A stretch of 64,000 nucleotides of DNA from Euglena gracilis (Eukaryota > Euglenida > Euglenophyceae > Euglenales). The notes below the pieces were generated by a model that saw nothing but the letters and a program-made list of their open reading frames with translations, was not told the DNA's origin and ran no database searches. The stretch is taken from the NCBI GenBank assembly GCA_039621445.1, contig CP154955.1, positions 29,519,471 to 29,583,470 on the forward strand, in the 5' to 3' direction. The translations under genes and the position numbers were made by a program. Numbering within the stretch: the first letter of the stretch is position 1; every line of letters begins with the position of its first letter. Of the stretch, positions 10,728 to 21,900 are shown in pieces.

Positions 10728-12142
10728 ATAGACTTCGTAATGGTGAATCCATAGAGAATTACTCTCTATCACCATTGCGGCTTATTTTCCGGAATGATTC
10801 TGGTTATAAATATTGTATACCCCAAGACCTGGTTGATGATGTGATTTTGAGCTATCACAACCATGGTCACCCTGGGGCCCCCAAACTTCTTTCACTAGTG
10901 GGTCGCAGATATTGCACAACCCTGAGTGAAAAAGAATTATATTCGCGCTGTTTGCGAATTTCGCAACGGTGCCAAATTTGTCAGGCTGTGAAACCGCGCA
11001 GAGGTACCCCCCCTGGTACGATGGACTTTTTCCCCGTACCACCTGACATTTTTACGTCCCTCTGCATGGATTTTCTCGAACTTGAACCTTGCAAAGGATC
11101 AGATGACAAAATTTACGATTACGTTTTTGTTGTCGTCTGTCGGCTGAGTGGGTACATAGTAGCCATTCCATGCCGGAAAGCAGGGTTGACAGCCCAAATT
11201 TTGGCATCCATATTCCTGGAGAAATGCATCTGCTTAATGGGTTTACCGAACGAAATCGTGAGTGATCAAGATCACTTGATCTCTTCGCGGTTTTTCACAA
11301 CTTTGTGCGGTTTACTCGGCATTGAGCAGCATTTTTCCATTATATACCGCCCGAAAGGCAATGGTAGAGCCGAGGCAGCCGTGAAATCCGTTGTCAATAT
11401 GCTTCGCCTTTCACTGGCTGACTCGGGTAAGAATTGGTTATCCGTTCTTCATTGGTGTTTATTTTACATCAATACCTTGCCAGGGTTGGTATTACCACAC
11501 TCACCGTACAAAATTGTTTTCGGACGAGACCCTCCGGCCATAGGGGATATCCCCTCGGAGAGACCCGCCCGAAGTAGCGTCAGCTGTGAAACGTGGTTTG
11601 CAGAAGTGGAATCACTCCGCTCTGCAGTCCAATCACGTATCACAGAAATTCATTCCAACAAACGGAAATCGTTTTTACAAAACTTCAACACACCTGTGTA
11701 TAGTCCAGGTGACCGCGTGTGGGTACGGAATAACCGCACCCGCATGCAATCTTCCAAGCTAGATCCTCTTTGGCTCGGCCCATGCGAAATTTTGGAGAGG
11801 TTAGGTAGTAGCGGGCGATATAAAGTTGCCTTGCCCAACGGGATTGAGGACGTCCATATGGACGACTTCAAACCGTACCTAAGCCCCCCAGACGGAAAAG
11901 CTATCCCCTGCCTATATTTCAAGCCCCGTTCCAGATTACCTGAAACGGACGACTTTGTGGTCGATAAGATAATAGACCACAAGGTCGACAGGGGTGTGCA
12001 CTACTGGAAAGTTCGCTGGAAAGGGTATGGGCCAGAGGAGGACACTTGGGAGCCAGCATCCAGTTTTGTTGGATATGTCCAACAGGATTGGAAGCTGTGG
12101 AACAAGCGCAATAACATAGACATAAACATAAACACTTTCTGA
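10724..12142 (+). CDS. int: Integrase with C-terminal chromodomain
   Basis: 472 codons from a GTG that overlaps the pol stop (GTGA) and lies in the -1 frame. The HHCC zinc finger is H45/H49-C83/C86. The catalytic core has D116 (MDFLEL), D181 (SDQDH) and E217 (NGRAEAA), giving the classic D,D35E spacing. The GPF/Y-like module contains WLGPCEIL. A chromodomain occupies about 410-448, with [17 protein letters not shown] and TWEP, the aromatic cage elements that read methylated histone tails. Comparison with copy B shows that each copy has lost one base near the RH-INT junction, at different positions a few bases apart, so pol was probably one continuous frame. The start given here is therefore nominal. 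The chromodomain offers a reason for residence in satellite heterochromatin (known for chromoviruses, inferred here). Confidence 0.93.
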   Translation: MNRLRNGESIENYSLSPLRLIFRNDSGYKYCIPQDLVDDVILSYHNHGHPGAPKLLSLVGRRYCTTLSEKELYSRCLRISQRCQICQAVKPRRGTPPGTMDFFPVPPDIFTSLCMDFLELEPCKGSDDKIYDYVFVVVCRLSGYIVAIPCRKAGLTAQILASIFLEKCICLMGLPNEIVSDQDHLISSRFFTTLCGLLGIEQHFSIIYRPKGNGRAEAAVKSVVNMLRLSLADSGKNWLSVLHWCLFYINTLPGLVLPHSPYKIVFGRDPPAIGDIPSERPARSSVSCETWFAEVESLRSAVQSRITEIHSNKRKSFLQNFNTPVYSPGDRVWVRNNRTRMQSSKLDPLWLGPCEILERLGSSGRYKVALPNGIEDVHMDDFKPYLSPPDGKAIPCLYFKPRSRLPETDDFVVDKIIDHKVDRGVHYWKVRWKGYGPEEDTWEPASSFVGYVQQDWKLWNKRNNIDININTF

Positions 12143-12336
12143 AACGATTTCGTTTTGGAGAATGCGTGTGTTTTATGTGAATGTTTCGCGTTTATACCCC
12201 CCCTGCACTTCATTATTTCTCTATCTTTCTCGCAGAGTTTTGATTAAGATAGAAGCCTTGCTTTTTCAGTGCTCTCGCACTCAAATCGACTGACAACAAG
12301 GTTACCCTTAGTTGTCGTCGTCGTTCGGGTAGCATC

Positions 12337-15190
12337 ATGCTGCCTGGGCGCGGACCTGGACCAGGTCCACCATGGCCGCAGCCTTCTGGCGCGCCATACC
12401 CCCAGTACCCTCAGTATGCTGAGGCCCCGATTCCGGGTGCCCCACATGCTGAGAGGGTTTCAGCCCCGGTATTCGCCGCGGCTACCAGCAGCCGGTCCGC
12501 ATATGCGGTACCAGATCCATCTGCCGTCCAGCAGCCGGCACCTCAGCCACCAGTGCAGCGCAGATCGCGCCTGCCCCCGTATGCGGGAGAGATGATCTTC
12601 CGCACTACGGAGACGTTGGAGCGGGCGATGCGTATGTGCGCACACCCCCCAACGGAGCCCTTTATGCAAGCCCTTTGGGATGCATACTGTGTTCAGTGTT
12701 GGTCGTAGCCAACACCCCTGTGGCTCAGTGGTGTCCCTGCGGTCAAGCCCTGATGACGGGCAGACGGTATTTCTCGTCCGCAGCCGATTCCGGCTTCGAA
12801 CCCGGCGAGACCATGATGGACCTGGGCGTGTATGTGCCGCCCATGCTGCAAACGCAGACGCCGGTGGGATCCCACACCGTGCATATGCGTGAGCACACGC
12901 CCCCACCGGTAGGTGAGGCTGTGCATGTCCCACCTGGGATGACGAGAATTTTTGCTCGCCCGCCCTCGCCGCAGCGAATGCCGCCGCGCGAGCCGCCAGC
13001 GGAGCAATTTGTCTCGCGGTACGCGACGCACGCGGATTACCCGCGCGGCGCACGCGTGCTCCCAGCCGGACAGTCGGACGTGCCCTCTGAGGCATACGTC
13101 CAACACATGTTCATGCACTGGATGCCACAAGCATCATCGGTCGCCCCTGCCCCTGGCGTTGAGCCACGGAGGCAGGAGGAGCCCATAGTGGTGGAGGATG
13201 AACCTCCCCACCGTGAGGCAGCCCGACCGCCCAGTGCAGCCCCTGTCCAGACTGGGGATGTCCCCCGTCGGCAGGAGGCTCCCTACTATCATATGGCACC
13301 TCCGGGAACCGAGCAGGATGAGCTTGCTCGGCACTTCCTGCAGGAGCCAGTATTCGCGTCTGAAGAGCACCGGACGAGGTATTACGCCTCTCTGGCTGCC
13401 CTTCAGGGTCGTGGATACACCCCCTACCATCCGTACCAGCCGCAGCTGCGGGTGGCGAACCCCGTATTACCCGGTGAGCCCCCGGCAGGAGCGGCAGGAT
13501 TACCTGCCACCCTGAAGCGCGATAGGGTTACGGAGAACCTTACCCCACAGCCCAGGCGACCCAGCCCACGGGACGCGGAAGGCGGTGCGGCAATGCAGGT
13601 GGAAGCCAGCCAGGATACCCTGGCCGGGCAACCACCGGCAGTGGCACAGGCAGCGATGAGCCGTCCTGTTGCCGCAATGCCACCGCCGATCCCTCCGGTA
13701 TGGAAGGAGCCGCGGACTCCTACGCCGAAACCAAGCCCACGCCAGGCTCCTAGCCAGCGCCCAGCCACGCCGTCACCGCGACGTGCAGCGGAACGGCAAG
13801 GTCCCTCCCCAGAGATGGAATGGGAAGGTACCGAACCGACTCCTGCCGCACCGAGCGCCCGACCCTCTGGTATTCGCCAGACAGGGAAGGACAAAGGTAA
13901 GGCTGAGGGCAAAGGCAAGGGAGAAGGCAAAGGCGTGGCCGGCAAAGGTAAGGGTGAGGGCAAGGGTAAGGGTACAGCCCGTGAGGAGGAGGAAGAACCA
14001 GCAGAAGTCCTCTCGGACTTTGAGCAAATGCTCAGGTTCAAGGAGGAGCTGGAGGACGAAGGCTGGCGAATGCAGCATGATTACCATGTTGCAGGAAACC
14101 GCCCCGTCACCCCTCCGGAGGCAGTCATCGAGGTGGTATTACACCACACCGAGAACAGAGTCAGACAATTCCATTACGGAATTGACCTGTACGCCTTCGA
14201 AGGTGAAGGTGGCAGACCCTTGCTGGATGCCCAGCCGGGTTTCTGGGAACTCTGGTTTTGGCTGGGATACCCCTGCCAGAACTGGGGTCTCTTCAGCGAC
14301 TCCACTGGCCGCAGTTACCTGCACCAGTTAGGATTTCGGGACCAGCATGTGTTGGCCCGAAGGCTGAAGGCAATCTTCGACTGTATTCACACAGTCGGGC
14401 CCCTCGGTGTGCAGTGGAAATACTACCCACTGAACCCCGACATCGAACGCCTGATCGAGGTGTTGTGGTGCAACAACCTCCAGGTGTGGCTGGTGAGCCA
14501 TTACGGCTCCACCTTCCGCGTTAAGCGCGTTTCCCTGGCTTACCCACAGAGGTATGACCTCTGTTGTAAGTACTGCCGGCAGGAATTTCCTGTCGACTTC
14601 TGGGGATTCGGCGTGCGCGGAAGTCCTCCACCGCCTCGGGATAACCCGGGCCTGGAGATGGGACGCCGCATGCTTATGCATGTGTGCCGCGACGCCCCGG
14701 ATGTCCAGGGCAAAAGTCGCCGCGTCCATAAGCAGCGTATTTTTATGCTGCAACAGTTCTGGTGGCGAGCCTGGACCACCTACGTCATGGAGGTGTATAT
14801 ACATCTCCGTGACCCCCAGGACGATAGGCCTGGTATGGAAAGCTTGCCACCAGACTACGGCGACCCCGTTGAGGGACCTCGTCGTCGTCGGGTTATCGCC
14901 GACCTGCGCCCCAACTGGCACCTGGCCGGGATAGACCTGGAGGAACATTTGAGGCGACAGTTTGGCGGTACCCTCGACAGGGAGGTATTCCTCCAGCTGA
15001 TGAATCACCCGAAGGCCATCCTCGACCTGGGTATGCCGATTCTGGCATGCGTGCAGGAGTTCGAGGACGGGTTTTTCGAGGTCTGGGAAGACACGCGTTA
15101 TACCGCTTCCTGGGCCCGAACAGGCCTGCAAACGCTTGGGTGCAGCCATCATGGCCGCCACCCTGGCCCAACAGCGCCAGTAGCAGTACG
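12337..15190 (+). pseudogene. ORF3, large unrecognised protein downstream of integrase (one frameshift)
   Basis: Starts at ATG 12337 after a 194-bp gap holding no gene. The proline-rich N-terminus (GRGPGPGPPWP type) runs to about 12700, where one lost base, judged against copy B, moves the frame. The second part stays open to 15506. Visible features are a WCPCGQ(A)LMTG motif at 12726-12755, long Pro/Ala/Gln-rich stretches, a KGKGEGKGKG-type basic linker (about 13885-13980), and a conserved tryptophan-rich core (about 14160-15050). The core contains LYAFEG, PGFWELWFWLGYPCQN, FDCIHTVGP and a CCKYC...DFWGFGVR cluster (14562 onwards). The core is alignable with copies A and B, so it was under coding constraint. 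No signal peptide or membrane helix is seen. I do not recognise the family. It sits where env or an additional ORF occurs in some Ty3/gypsy elements. Confidence 0.75.
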
Positions 15191-16464
15191 CTGGCCTTTT
15201 ACAGGCTGGCGGATGCCCAGGGATGCCGATGGCACCCCGACGATCCTCGTTCGCCCGAGGATCTGCGCGCCTTCATCGCCCCAGAGGATGAACCTCTGGC
15301 GCGAAGGAGACGGGAGGCGTCAGTCGCTTCCACCACCGCGATTCCGCGGCGGGAGGAACGCGACCGCAGCCCCTCCGTCACCATTCTGGAGGCAGCGCCG
15401 CCGTCTCCGACAGGAACGGCTGTATCATTCGTCTCTGCCCCGCGAGCGGCAGGGGAAAGATCGGTTTCCCCGGCCCCCGCGACGGCTCCCGTCTGTCCAC
15501 CGGTAGGTGGAGACCAGGAACTTCCTGAGGAGGAAGGTGAGAACGTGGAGGATATCCTCTACGCTGCTCTGCATGCTCCGGCACAGCCTCGGCCAGACGA
15601 AGCACCCGCAGGGGATATACCTGTGGCTGCTACGCCTGTCCCAACGGCTGAGCCTCCAGCCGAGGTGACTGGTATGGTCGTCGAGGATATCCTCGAAGAA
15701 CCTGCCAGTCCCACAGCACGCACCTCGTTAGGAGGCCGTGTGCTCGGCGCCGTGGTCACTGGCATTACTGCCGTGGCTGCTGCACTAACGCCACGAGGTG
15801 GAGGTGTAGCATCAAGCTCCGCCGCTGAGGTCGTGGAGACACCAGATGTCGGTGTCCCCACACCCCCATCTCCGGCAACAGTGCAACCACCTTCAGGGGA
15901 TGAACCCCAGCCGACAGAGCCATCTGTCGCACCGGCTACAGCGGAGGATCAACCTCCTGTAGCACCTGCGCCAGCGGTTGTGGAGGATCAACCTCCTAGA
16001 CCGGATGTCGAAATGGAAGTGGAGGAGATACCCCCACGACCACCGACACCGCGCAGGGTCCCTGCCGCCCCGAGGACAATGGCAGAGTTTCTGGGAGCGC
16101 CAGCGCCTGTGGAAGCACCGATTCCGGTGACGACCACAGTGCCACGCCTCGTCGGACAGGATGAACCTGTTCGGCGACGGCCGGCTGAACAACCCCAGGA
16201 ACGAGTGCCAACTCCTCGGAGCGTCATGCGGGACCTAGCGGTCAGTATGCCCGCTTCGCCCAGACGGCAAACGTCTTCTCCGGCACCATCGGCTCCTGAT
16301 ACCAGGAGTAAGCCGCAGGCGTCGTCTCCTGATTCCGGGAGTGCGAACCGGGCAAACCGGGTGCTGCACCCTGTAAGCCCCCTTCCAAAGGCGGTGATGG
16401 GAAACCACCACCGAAAGGTGGCGCTGGAGGTCAGCCTGGCGGACAGGCGAAAGGCCCTACGACA
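15150..16464 (+). pseudogene. ORF4 region, proline/alanine-rich with a conserved hydrophobic helix
   Basis: Continuation of ORF3 in another frame after an indel near 15150. In copies A and B the ORF3 tail and ORF4 are in one frame, so ORF3 and ORF4 were probably one polyprotein. Most of it is low-complexity Pro/Ala/Glu/Thr with repeated VEDQPP and VEDIL units. The only conserved block is a short hydrophobic stretch (encoded at about 15731-15800, LGGRVLGAVVTGITAVAAALTPRG) that matches GGVLQGLTAAMSAVSAVLTPRG in copies A and B. It could be an amphipathic or membrane-active helix or a packing segment. The coding signal passes to the ORF5 frame near 16340, so a second indel is present. Function unknown. 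Confidence 0.65.
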
Positions 16465-17807
16465 ATGCACGACTATTCGGCCGTTGCATCGTCCGGGTAC
16501 GGCCAGAGCAAACCGAAAGGTAAGGCTCGTGGTCGACAGGCCCAATCTTCCGCCGGATCGACGGATGAGGAGCAGGACGAACCTGCTTCACCTCCTGTGT
16601 CTGCGGATGCCCAGCTCTGGACCCAGGATATCCTGACCAGACTAGGCACCGTGGAAGAGAGGAGGAAGAAACTGGCTGCTATTAGGCACCAGACAGGGTC
16701 ACTGAATCGATGGATTCAGCCCCTCTTCGTCCGCGGAGAACCTTTCCACTATTTATCGGAACATACCTGGACATTCTGGAACAGGCGCTCACCCAGAGTA
16801 CTGGCACAGTACTTTGGCGAGGACTGCGTGTTGGATTTCCAGCACGGCACGTCCTTTGCCTGGACGTGCACCGTATGCCACCATGTGCGGCATAACCAAC
16901 CGCTTGTGCATGTGTGCAAGCGGCAGGTGCAATCCTCGTGGTTCCATCACAGGGCATATGTGCCGAACTGTGCGGCGCTCGTAGGTGGCGAGTGCCTGAA
17001 TGCCTGGAAGCACAGCTTGAACTACTCATACAGTGAGAATGCTCACGACAGGGATATCCCTGCCTTGTGCATCAACTGTATAGGAGGCAAGTTCGTGCAG
17101 ACTGCTGATGGAGCAGTCGCCACCATTGTCCCCCAGCACTGGGAGACACTGGAGAAGTGGAAGAAGGAGAACAAGCAGGTGGAAGGCCGCCTGAAGCACT
17201 CCGACTTCCGAAAGGTAGAAAGCTACCGCCACACGGGAATGGCCCGTGAGTTCCAGATCGACGCTGGGGCAATGCGCCTCGCCGTCGAGGAACACGCCAA
17301 GGTAAGAATTACCTCCTGTTCTCCAAGCGTCAGCATGGCGGATACGCCTTGCCACTGTGGCCTCCTGAAGAACACGATTTGGTGGACTTCAGAGGTTGGT
17401 TGGCGGCTGTATTACGGCCCCATACCGCAAGAGCTCGGACAGCGAGATGGATGTATGACATCAACTTCAAGCAGACCCCGGGATGCCCCCCGCAGGTGCC
17501 TGCGAATCACCCACAGATGAGTTACATCATCTGGCCGGTGATGCTGCCCAGAATTTTCTGGGAGCAACTCCAACGGTATCTTCAGCATCGTGCTGAACGT
17601 ACCAGGGAGAAGCTGCCAGATAATTGGATCAAGGACTGGGAGACCCCTTCCTTTGATGTCAACGATCCGGAGCTCAACACCATTCGGAGTGAATCAATTC
17701 CGCCGCGTTCCCCACGCCAACTGGAGTTGTTTGAGGACCCGTTAGGGGACCCCCAACATGACTACTGGCGTGAGGTGCGCGAACGTCCAGCCGACAAAGG
17801 CAGGTGA
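16465..17807 (+). pseudogene. ORF5, Cys/His-cluster protein, element 1 copy (deletion and frameshift)
   Basis: ATG 16465 is preceded in frame by a Gly/Lys/Pro-rich stretch that continues ORF4-type sequence, so ORF5 may be the C-terminus of the long polyprotein. The body aligns with the intact 440-codon ORF5 of copy A: WTQDIL, LNRWIQPLF, TWTFWNRRSPRVLAQYFG, CTVCHHVR, HVC, FHH, NCAALV, CINC. One cluster Cys (C157 in copy A) is Gly here. After KV near 17300 a segment of about 20 codons is missing relative to copy A, and the rest (17310-17807, up to the TGA) is in another frame. The C-terminal part (LPDNWIKDWETPSFDV) is still alignable. Likely nucleic-acid or zinc binding by Cys/His pattern only; family unrecognised. 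Confidence 0.75.
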
Positions 17808-18394
17808 GGTGTCTGTAAGCGCCAATGCGGCGTCTTTCAGCACCCTCGTCAGATATTCGCCTGACCTCCTGTTTGGGTATTCGCCCGAACAGCCCCTTCG
17901 AAGACCCTTTGCGGTATTCACCGCTAGTAAGTTCCCACCGGGATGCTGCCATGTGCGGGATTCCGTGCGCATGCATGCACACCCCTCTCCCCTCTCCCCT
18001 CTCGCGGGCGTGCGACACGCAGAGCACAGGGCCGACGGCCTCTTTTCCTTTCCCTTTCTTTTCTTTTCGGCTGTTTGAGGTCTTAAGGCTGCGAGACAGC
18101 ACAACTTTTCTGGCCTACGCCAAACACCCCACTCCTCTCTACTTTCCCCCCGGGGCAAATGCTGTCGCCGGCAGTTGGTTTTGTGGAGTAGGATTTCCTT
18201 TTGCGTGGTCAGGTTTGACTGGCCATGCGCCCTGCCCAGGTTTGACTGGTCAGAGGCCCCCCTCATTCCACACCCTCCCCATGGGTTTTCCTGGAATGCC
18301 CATGGACCCAACCCCAAGTGCCTTGGGCACACCCAAACTGGGTGGATGGGTTTGCTTGGCAAGGAAACCTGCCAGCCCCATTTTCCCCAGTGGG

Positions 18395-18412
18395 CTATAA
18401 TATACTATATAC
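18395..18412 (+). promoter_or_regulatory. TATA-like stretch in the 3' region
   Basis: CTATAATATACTATATAC stands out in GC-rich surroundings and could be a TATA element of a U3-like LTR promoter. It is absent from copies A and B, and no initiator or transcript evidence is available. Confidence 0.25.
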
Positions 18413-18688
18413 CCATAAGCCACCGCAGAAGGGGTGAAACCATTTTGCGCGTATTGGGCTTTTGGGTCCCCTCCTTTCCGCCCCCCCCCCTTTTGAGTGG
18501 ACCCCTGTGCGACGGAAAGGGCCCCTGTGGATGCGCCAGGGTGCACCTCCCACAGACCAGGTCTGTGTCCGAAATCCCTGTGGCCAGAATGCCTGGTCAA
18601 AAGGGGAAATCGGGCATAGCCCTGGGAGGGGGATGTGTACCAGGCGTATGCTTCTGTCCCCTTCCGTTGAGGAGGTTAGGATGGAAGC

Positions 18689-18705
18689 AGATCCTATTAG
18701 GATCT
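18689..18705. repeat. Perfect short palindrome
   Basis: AGATCCTA-T-TAGGATCT, 8-bp arms with a 1-base centre, in the 3' region. In copies A and B this interval holds a different, longer hairpin. Confidence 0.6.
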
Positions 18706-18947
18706 CCTGATGGGTGCCCCTTCTCTCTCCACAGGTGGTATTCTTCTTTATACCTTTTCCTTCCTTTCCATCGGGCCGGACTTGGTTATCCAGTCCGTCC
18801 TCCCTGAATTGCTCTGTGCTTTGCTTCTTGGGAAGTGGGAAAAGGGATTTTCTGTTACTCTGATTTTCAGTTCCCAAGTAGGTGCGCCAAGGCGAAAGCG
18901 AAGGCTTTTGGGAATTGGGAAAGGGGAATTGGGAATCAGACGTACAC

Positions 18948-21900
18948 TCAGACGCCCTAAAAAAAGTCATTATTCGGTCTTTTCCGGCCGATATCAGCCG
19001 CGTCGGCGCTCCAAAAACGAGCGCTCTGCCCTGTGTAGACGTCGGCGATCCTTTACCTGACTGTTGCGAAGGGCGCCGGCCCGACAGGCGCAATTTTGCC
19101 GGCGGCGGGCGTGCGTAAAACGCAGCAGTTACCGCCCGGGAGGCGCAAAAAAGCACTTTGGCAACGGACGCCCCCCAAAAAACGTCTTTTTTCGGTCGTT
19201 TCCGGCCGATATCAGCCGCGTCGGCGCTCCAAAAACGAACGCTCTGCCCCGGGTAGAAATCGGCGATCCTTTACCTGACTGTTTCGAAGGGCGACAGGCG
19301 CAATTTTGCCCGCGGCGGGCGTGCGTAAAACGCAGCAGTTACAGCCCGGGAGGCGCAAAAAGCACTTTGGCGACGGCCCCAAAAACGTGGTTTTTCGGTC
19401 GTTTTTGGCGGAAATCGGCCGCGCCGGCGCTCCAAAAAAGAGCGCTCTGCCCCGGGTAGAGGTCGGCGATCCTTTACGTGACTGTTGTGAAGGGTGCCGG
19501 CCCGACAGGCGCAATTTTGACCGCGGCGGGCGTGCGTAAAACGCAGCAGTTACTGCCCAGGAGGCGCAAAATAGCACTTTGCAGCGGACGTCCTAAAAAG
19601 CGTCGTTATTCGGTCGTTTCCGGCCGATATCAGCCGCGCCGGCGCTCCAAAAACGAGCGCTCTGCCCCGGGTAGAGGTCGGCGATCCTTTACCTGACTGT
19701 TGCGAAGGGCGCCGGCCCAACAGGCGCATTTTTGCCCGCGGCGGGCGTGCGTAAAACGCAGCAGTTACCGCCCGGGAGGTGCAAAATAGCACTTCGGCAA
19801 CGAACGCCCCCCAAAACGTGGTTTTTAGGTCGTTTTGGGCAGAAATCGGCCGCACCGGCGCTCCAAAAACGAGCGCTCTGCCCCGGGTAGAGGTCGGCGA
19901 TCCTTTACCTGACTGTTGCGAAGGGCGGCCCGACAGGCGCAATTTTGCCCGCGGCGGGCGTAAAACGCAGCAGTTACAGACCGGGAGGCGCAAAATAGCA
20001 CTTTGGCAACGGCCCCCAAAAACGTGTTTTTTCGGTCGTTTTCGGCCGAAATCGGCCGCGCCGGTGGTCCAAAAACGAGCGCTCTGCCCCGGGTAGAGGT
20101 CGGCGATCCTTTACCTGACTGTTGCGAAGGGCGCCGGCCCGACAAGCGCAATTTTGCCCGCGGCGGGCGTGCGTAAAACGCAGCAGTTACCGCCCGGGAG
20201 GCGCAAAATAGCACTTTGGCAACGGCCGCCCTAAAAAAAAAACGTCTTTTGTTGGTCGTTTTTGGCCGAAATCGGCCGCGCCGGCGCTCCAAAAACGAGC
20301 GCTCTGCCCCGTGTAGACGGCGGCGATCCTTTACCTGACTGTTGCGAAGGGCGCCGGCCCGACAGGGACATTTTTGCCCCCGGCGGGCGTGCGTAAAACG
20401 CAGCAGTTACCGCCCGGGAGGCGCAAAATAGCACTTCGGCAACAGACGCCCCAAAAAACGTCGTTTTCCGGTCTTTTTTTTGGCCGAAATCGGCCGCGCC
20501 TGCGCTCCGGAAACGAGCGCTCTGCCCCGGGTAGAGGTCGGCGATCCTTTACCTGACTCTTGCGAAGGGCGCCGGCCCGACGGGCGCAATTTTGCCGGCG
20601 GCGGGCGTGCGTAAAACGCAGCAGTTACCGCCCGGGAGGCGCAAAATAGCACTTCGGCAACGAACGCCCCCCAAAACGTGGTTTTTCGGTCGTTTTCGGC
20701 AGAAATCGGCCGCAACGGCGCTCCAAAAACGAGCGCTCTGCCCCGGGTAGAGGTCGGCGATCCTTTACCTGACTGTTGCGAAGGGCGCCGGCCCGACAGG
20801 CGCAATTTTGCCGGCGGCGGGCGTGCGTAAAACGCAGCAGTTACCGCCCGGGAGTCGCAAAATAGCACTTTGGCAACGGACGCCCCCCAAAAAACGTCTT
20901 TTTTCGGTCGTTTCCGGCCGATATCAGCCGCGTCGGCGCTCCAAAAACGAGCGCTCTGCCCCGGGTAGAAATCGGCGATCCTTTACCTGACTGTTTCGAA
21001 GGGCGCCGGCGCGACAGGCGCAATTTTGCCCCCGGCGGGCGTGCGTAAAACGCAGCAGTTACAGCCCGGGAGGCGCAAAAAGCACTTTGGCGACGGCCCC
21101 AAAAACGTGGTTTTTCGGTCGTTTTCGGCCGAAGTCGGCCGCGCCGGCGCTCCAAAAACGAGCGCTCTGCCCCGGGTAGAGGTCGGCGATCCTTTACCCG
21201 ACTGTTGCGAAGGGCGCCGGTCCGACAGGCGCAATTTTGCCGGCGGCGGGCGTGCGTAAAACGCAGCAGTTACCACCCGGGAGGCGCAAAATAGCACTTT
21301 GGCAACGGCCGCCAGCCCGGCACCACCCCCAAACCCCCCCCCTCCCCCCCCCCCGCCCTAAAAAAAACGTCGTTTTTCGGTCGTTTTCGGCCGAAATCGG
21401 CCGCGCCCGCGCTCCAAAAAAGAGCGCTCTGCCCCGGGTAGAGGTCGGCGATCCTTTACCTGACTGTTAAGAAGGGTGCCGGCCCGACAGGCGCAATTTT
21501 GACCGCGGCGGGCGTGCGTAAAACGCAGCAGTTACTGCCCAGGAGGCGCAAAATAGCACTTTGCAGCGGACGCCCTAAAAAGCGTCGTTATTCGGTCGTT
21601 TCCGGCCGATATCAGCCGCGCCGGCGCTCCCGGGTAGAGGTCGGCGATCCTTTACCTGACTGTTGCGAAGGGCGCCGGCCCAACAGGCGCGTTTTTGCCC
21701 GCGGCGGGCGTGCGTAAAACGCAGCAGTTACCGCCCGGGAGGTGCAAAATAGCACTTCGGCAACGAACGCCCCCGAAAACGTGGTTTTTAGGTCGTTTTC
21801 GGCAGAAATCGGCCGCACCGGCGCTCCAAAAACGAGCGCTCTGCCCCGGGTAGAGGTCGGCGATCCTTTACCTGACTGTTGCGAAGGGAGCCGGCCCGAC

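Larger units (their letters stand above)
6411..18947 (+). mobile_element. Ty3/gypsy chromovirus-type retrotransposon, element 1 (5'-truncated)
   Basis: 12.5-kb insertion in the satellite. Coding order is gag C-terminus, protease, methyltransferase-like domain, RT, RNase H, integrase, chromodomain, then ORF3, ORF4, ORF5 and a 3' region. The RT-RH-INT order with a C-terminal chromodomain is diagnostic of Ty3/gypsy chromoviruses. The 5' junction is sharp: satellite positions 3355-3821 match 5944-6410 and then diverge. The 3' end is GTACACT at 18941-18947, identical to the end of copy A. No sequence from the 5' end recurs at the 3' end, so a 5' LTR is missing. Single-base lesions in gag, at the RH-INT boundary, in ORF3 and in ORF3/4, plus a deletion with frameshift in ORF5, indicate a non-autonomous old copy, although pol and integrase frames are long and intact. 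Confidence 0.93.
17808..18947 (+). other. 3' terminal region of element 1 (3' UTR and probable 3' LTR remnant)
   Basis: No convincing gene. It contains CT-rich runs (17985-18075), several GGTTTGACTGG-type short repeats (18210-18255), and two islands conserved with copies A and B despite general divergence: 18604-18645 (GGGAAATCGGGCATAGCC and onward) and 18726-18745 (CTCCACAGGTGGTATTCTT). The extreme 3' end GACGTACACT is conserved too. These islands are candidate cis signals (RNA 3' end, packaging or LTR terminus). A polypurine tract and LTR start could not be identified. Confidence 0.6.

Noticed and set aside
12460-13130. Minus-strand frames opposite ORF3
   Set aside because: Shadows of the GC-rich coding strand; no conservation in copy B on that strand.
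17808-18947. A defined 3' LTR with TG...CA ends
   Set aside because: No second copy of this sequence exists 5' of any element, and no polypurine tract or primer-binding site was found, so boundaries cannot be set. The terminus could be read as ...TACA, but that is not proof.
18950-18976. About 25-bp target-site duplication flanking element 1
   Set aside because: Both flanks contain the same monomer phase but differ in sequence (CGTCGTTTTC versus AGTCATTATTC), so it reflects different monomers rather than a duplicated target.
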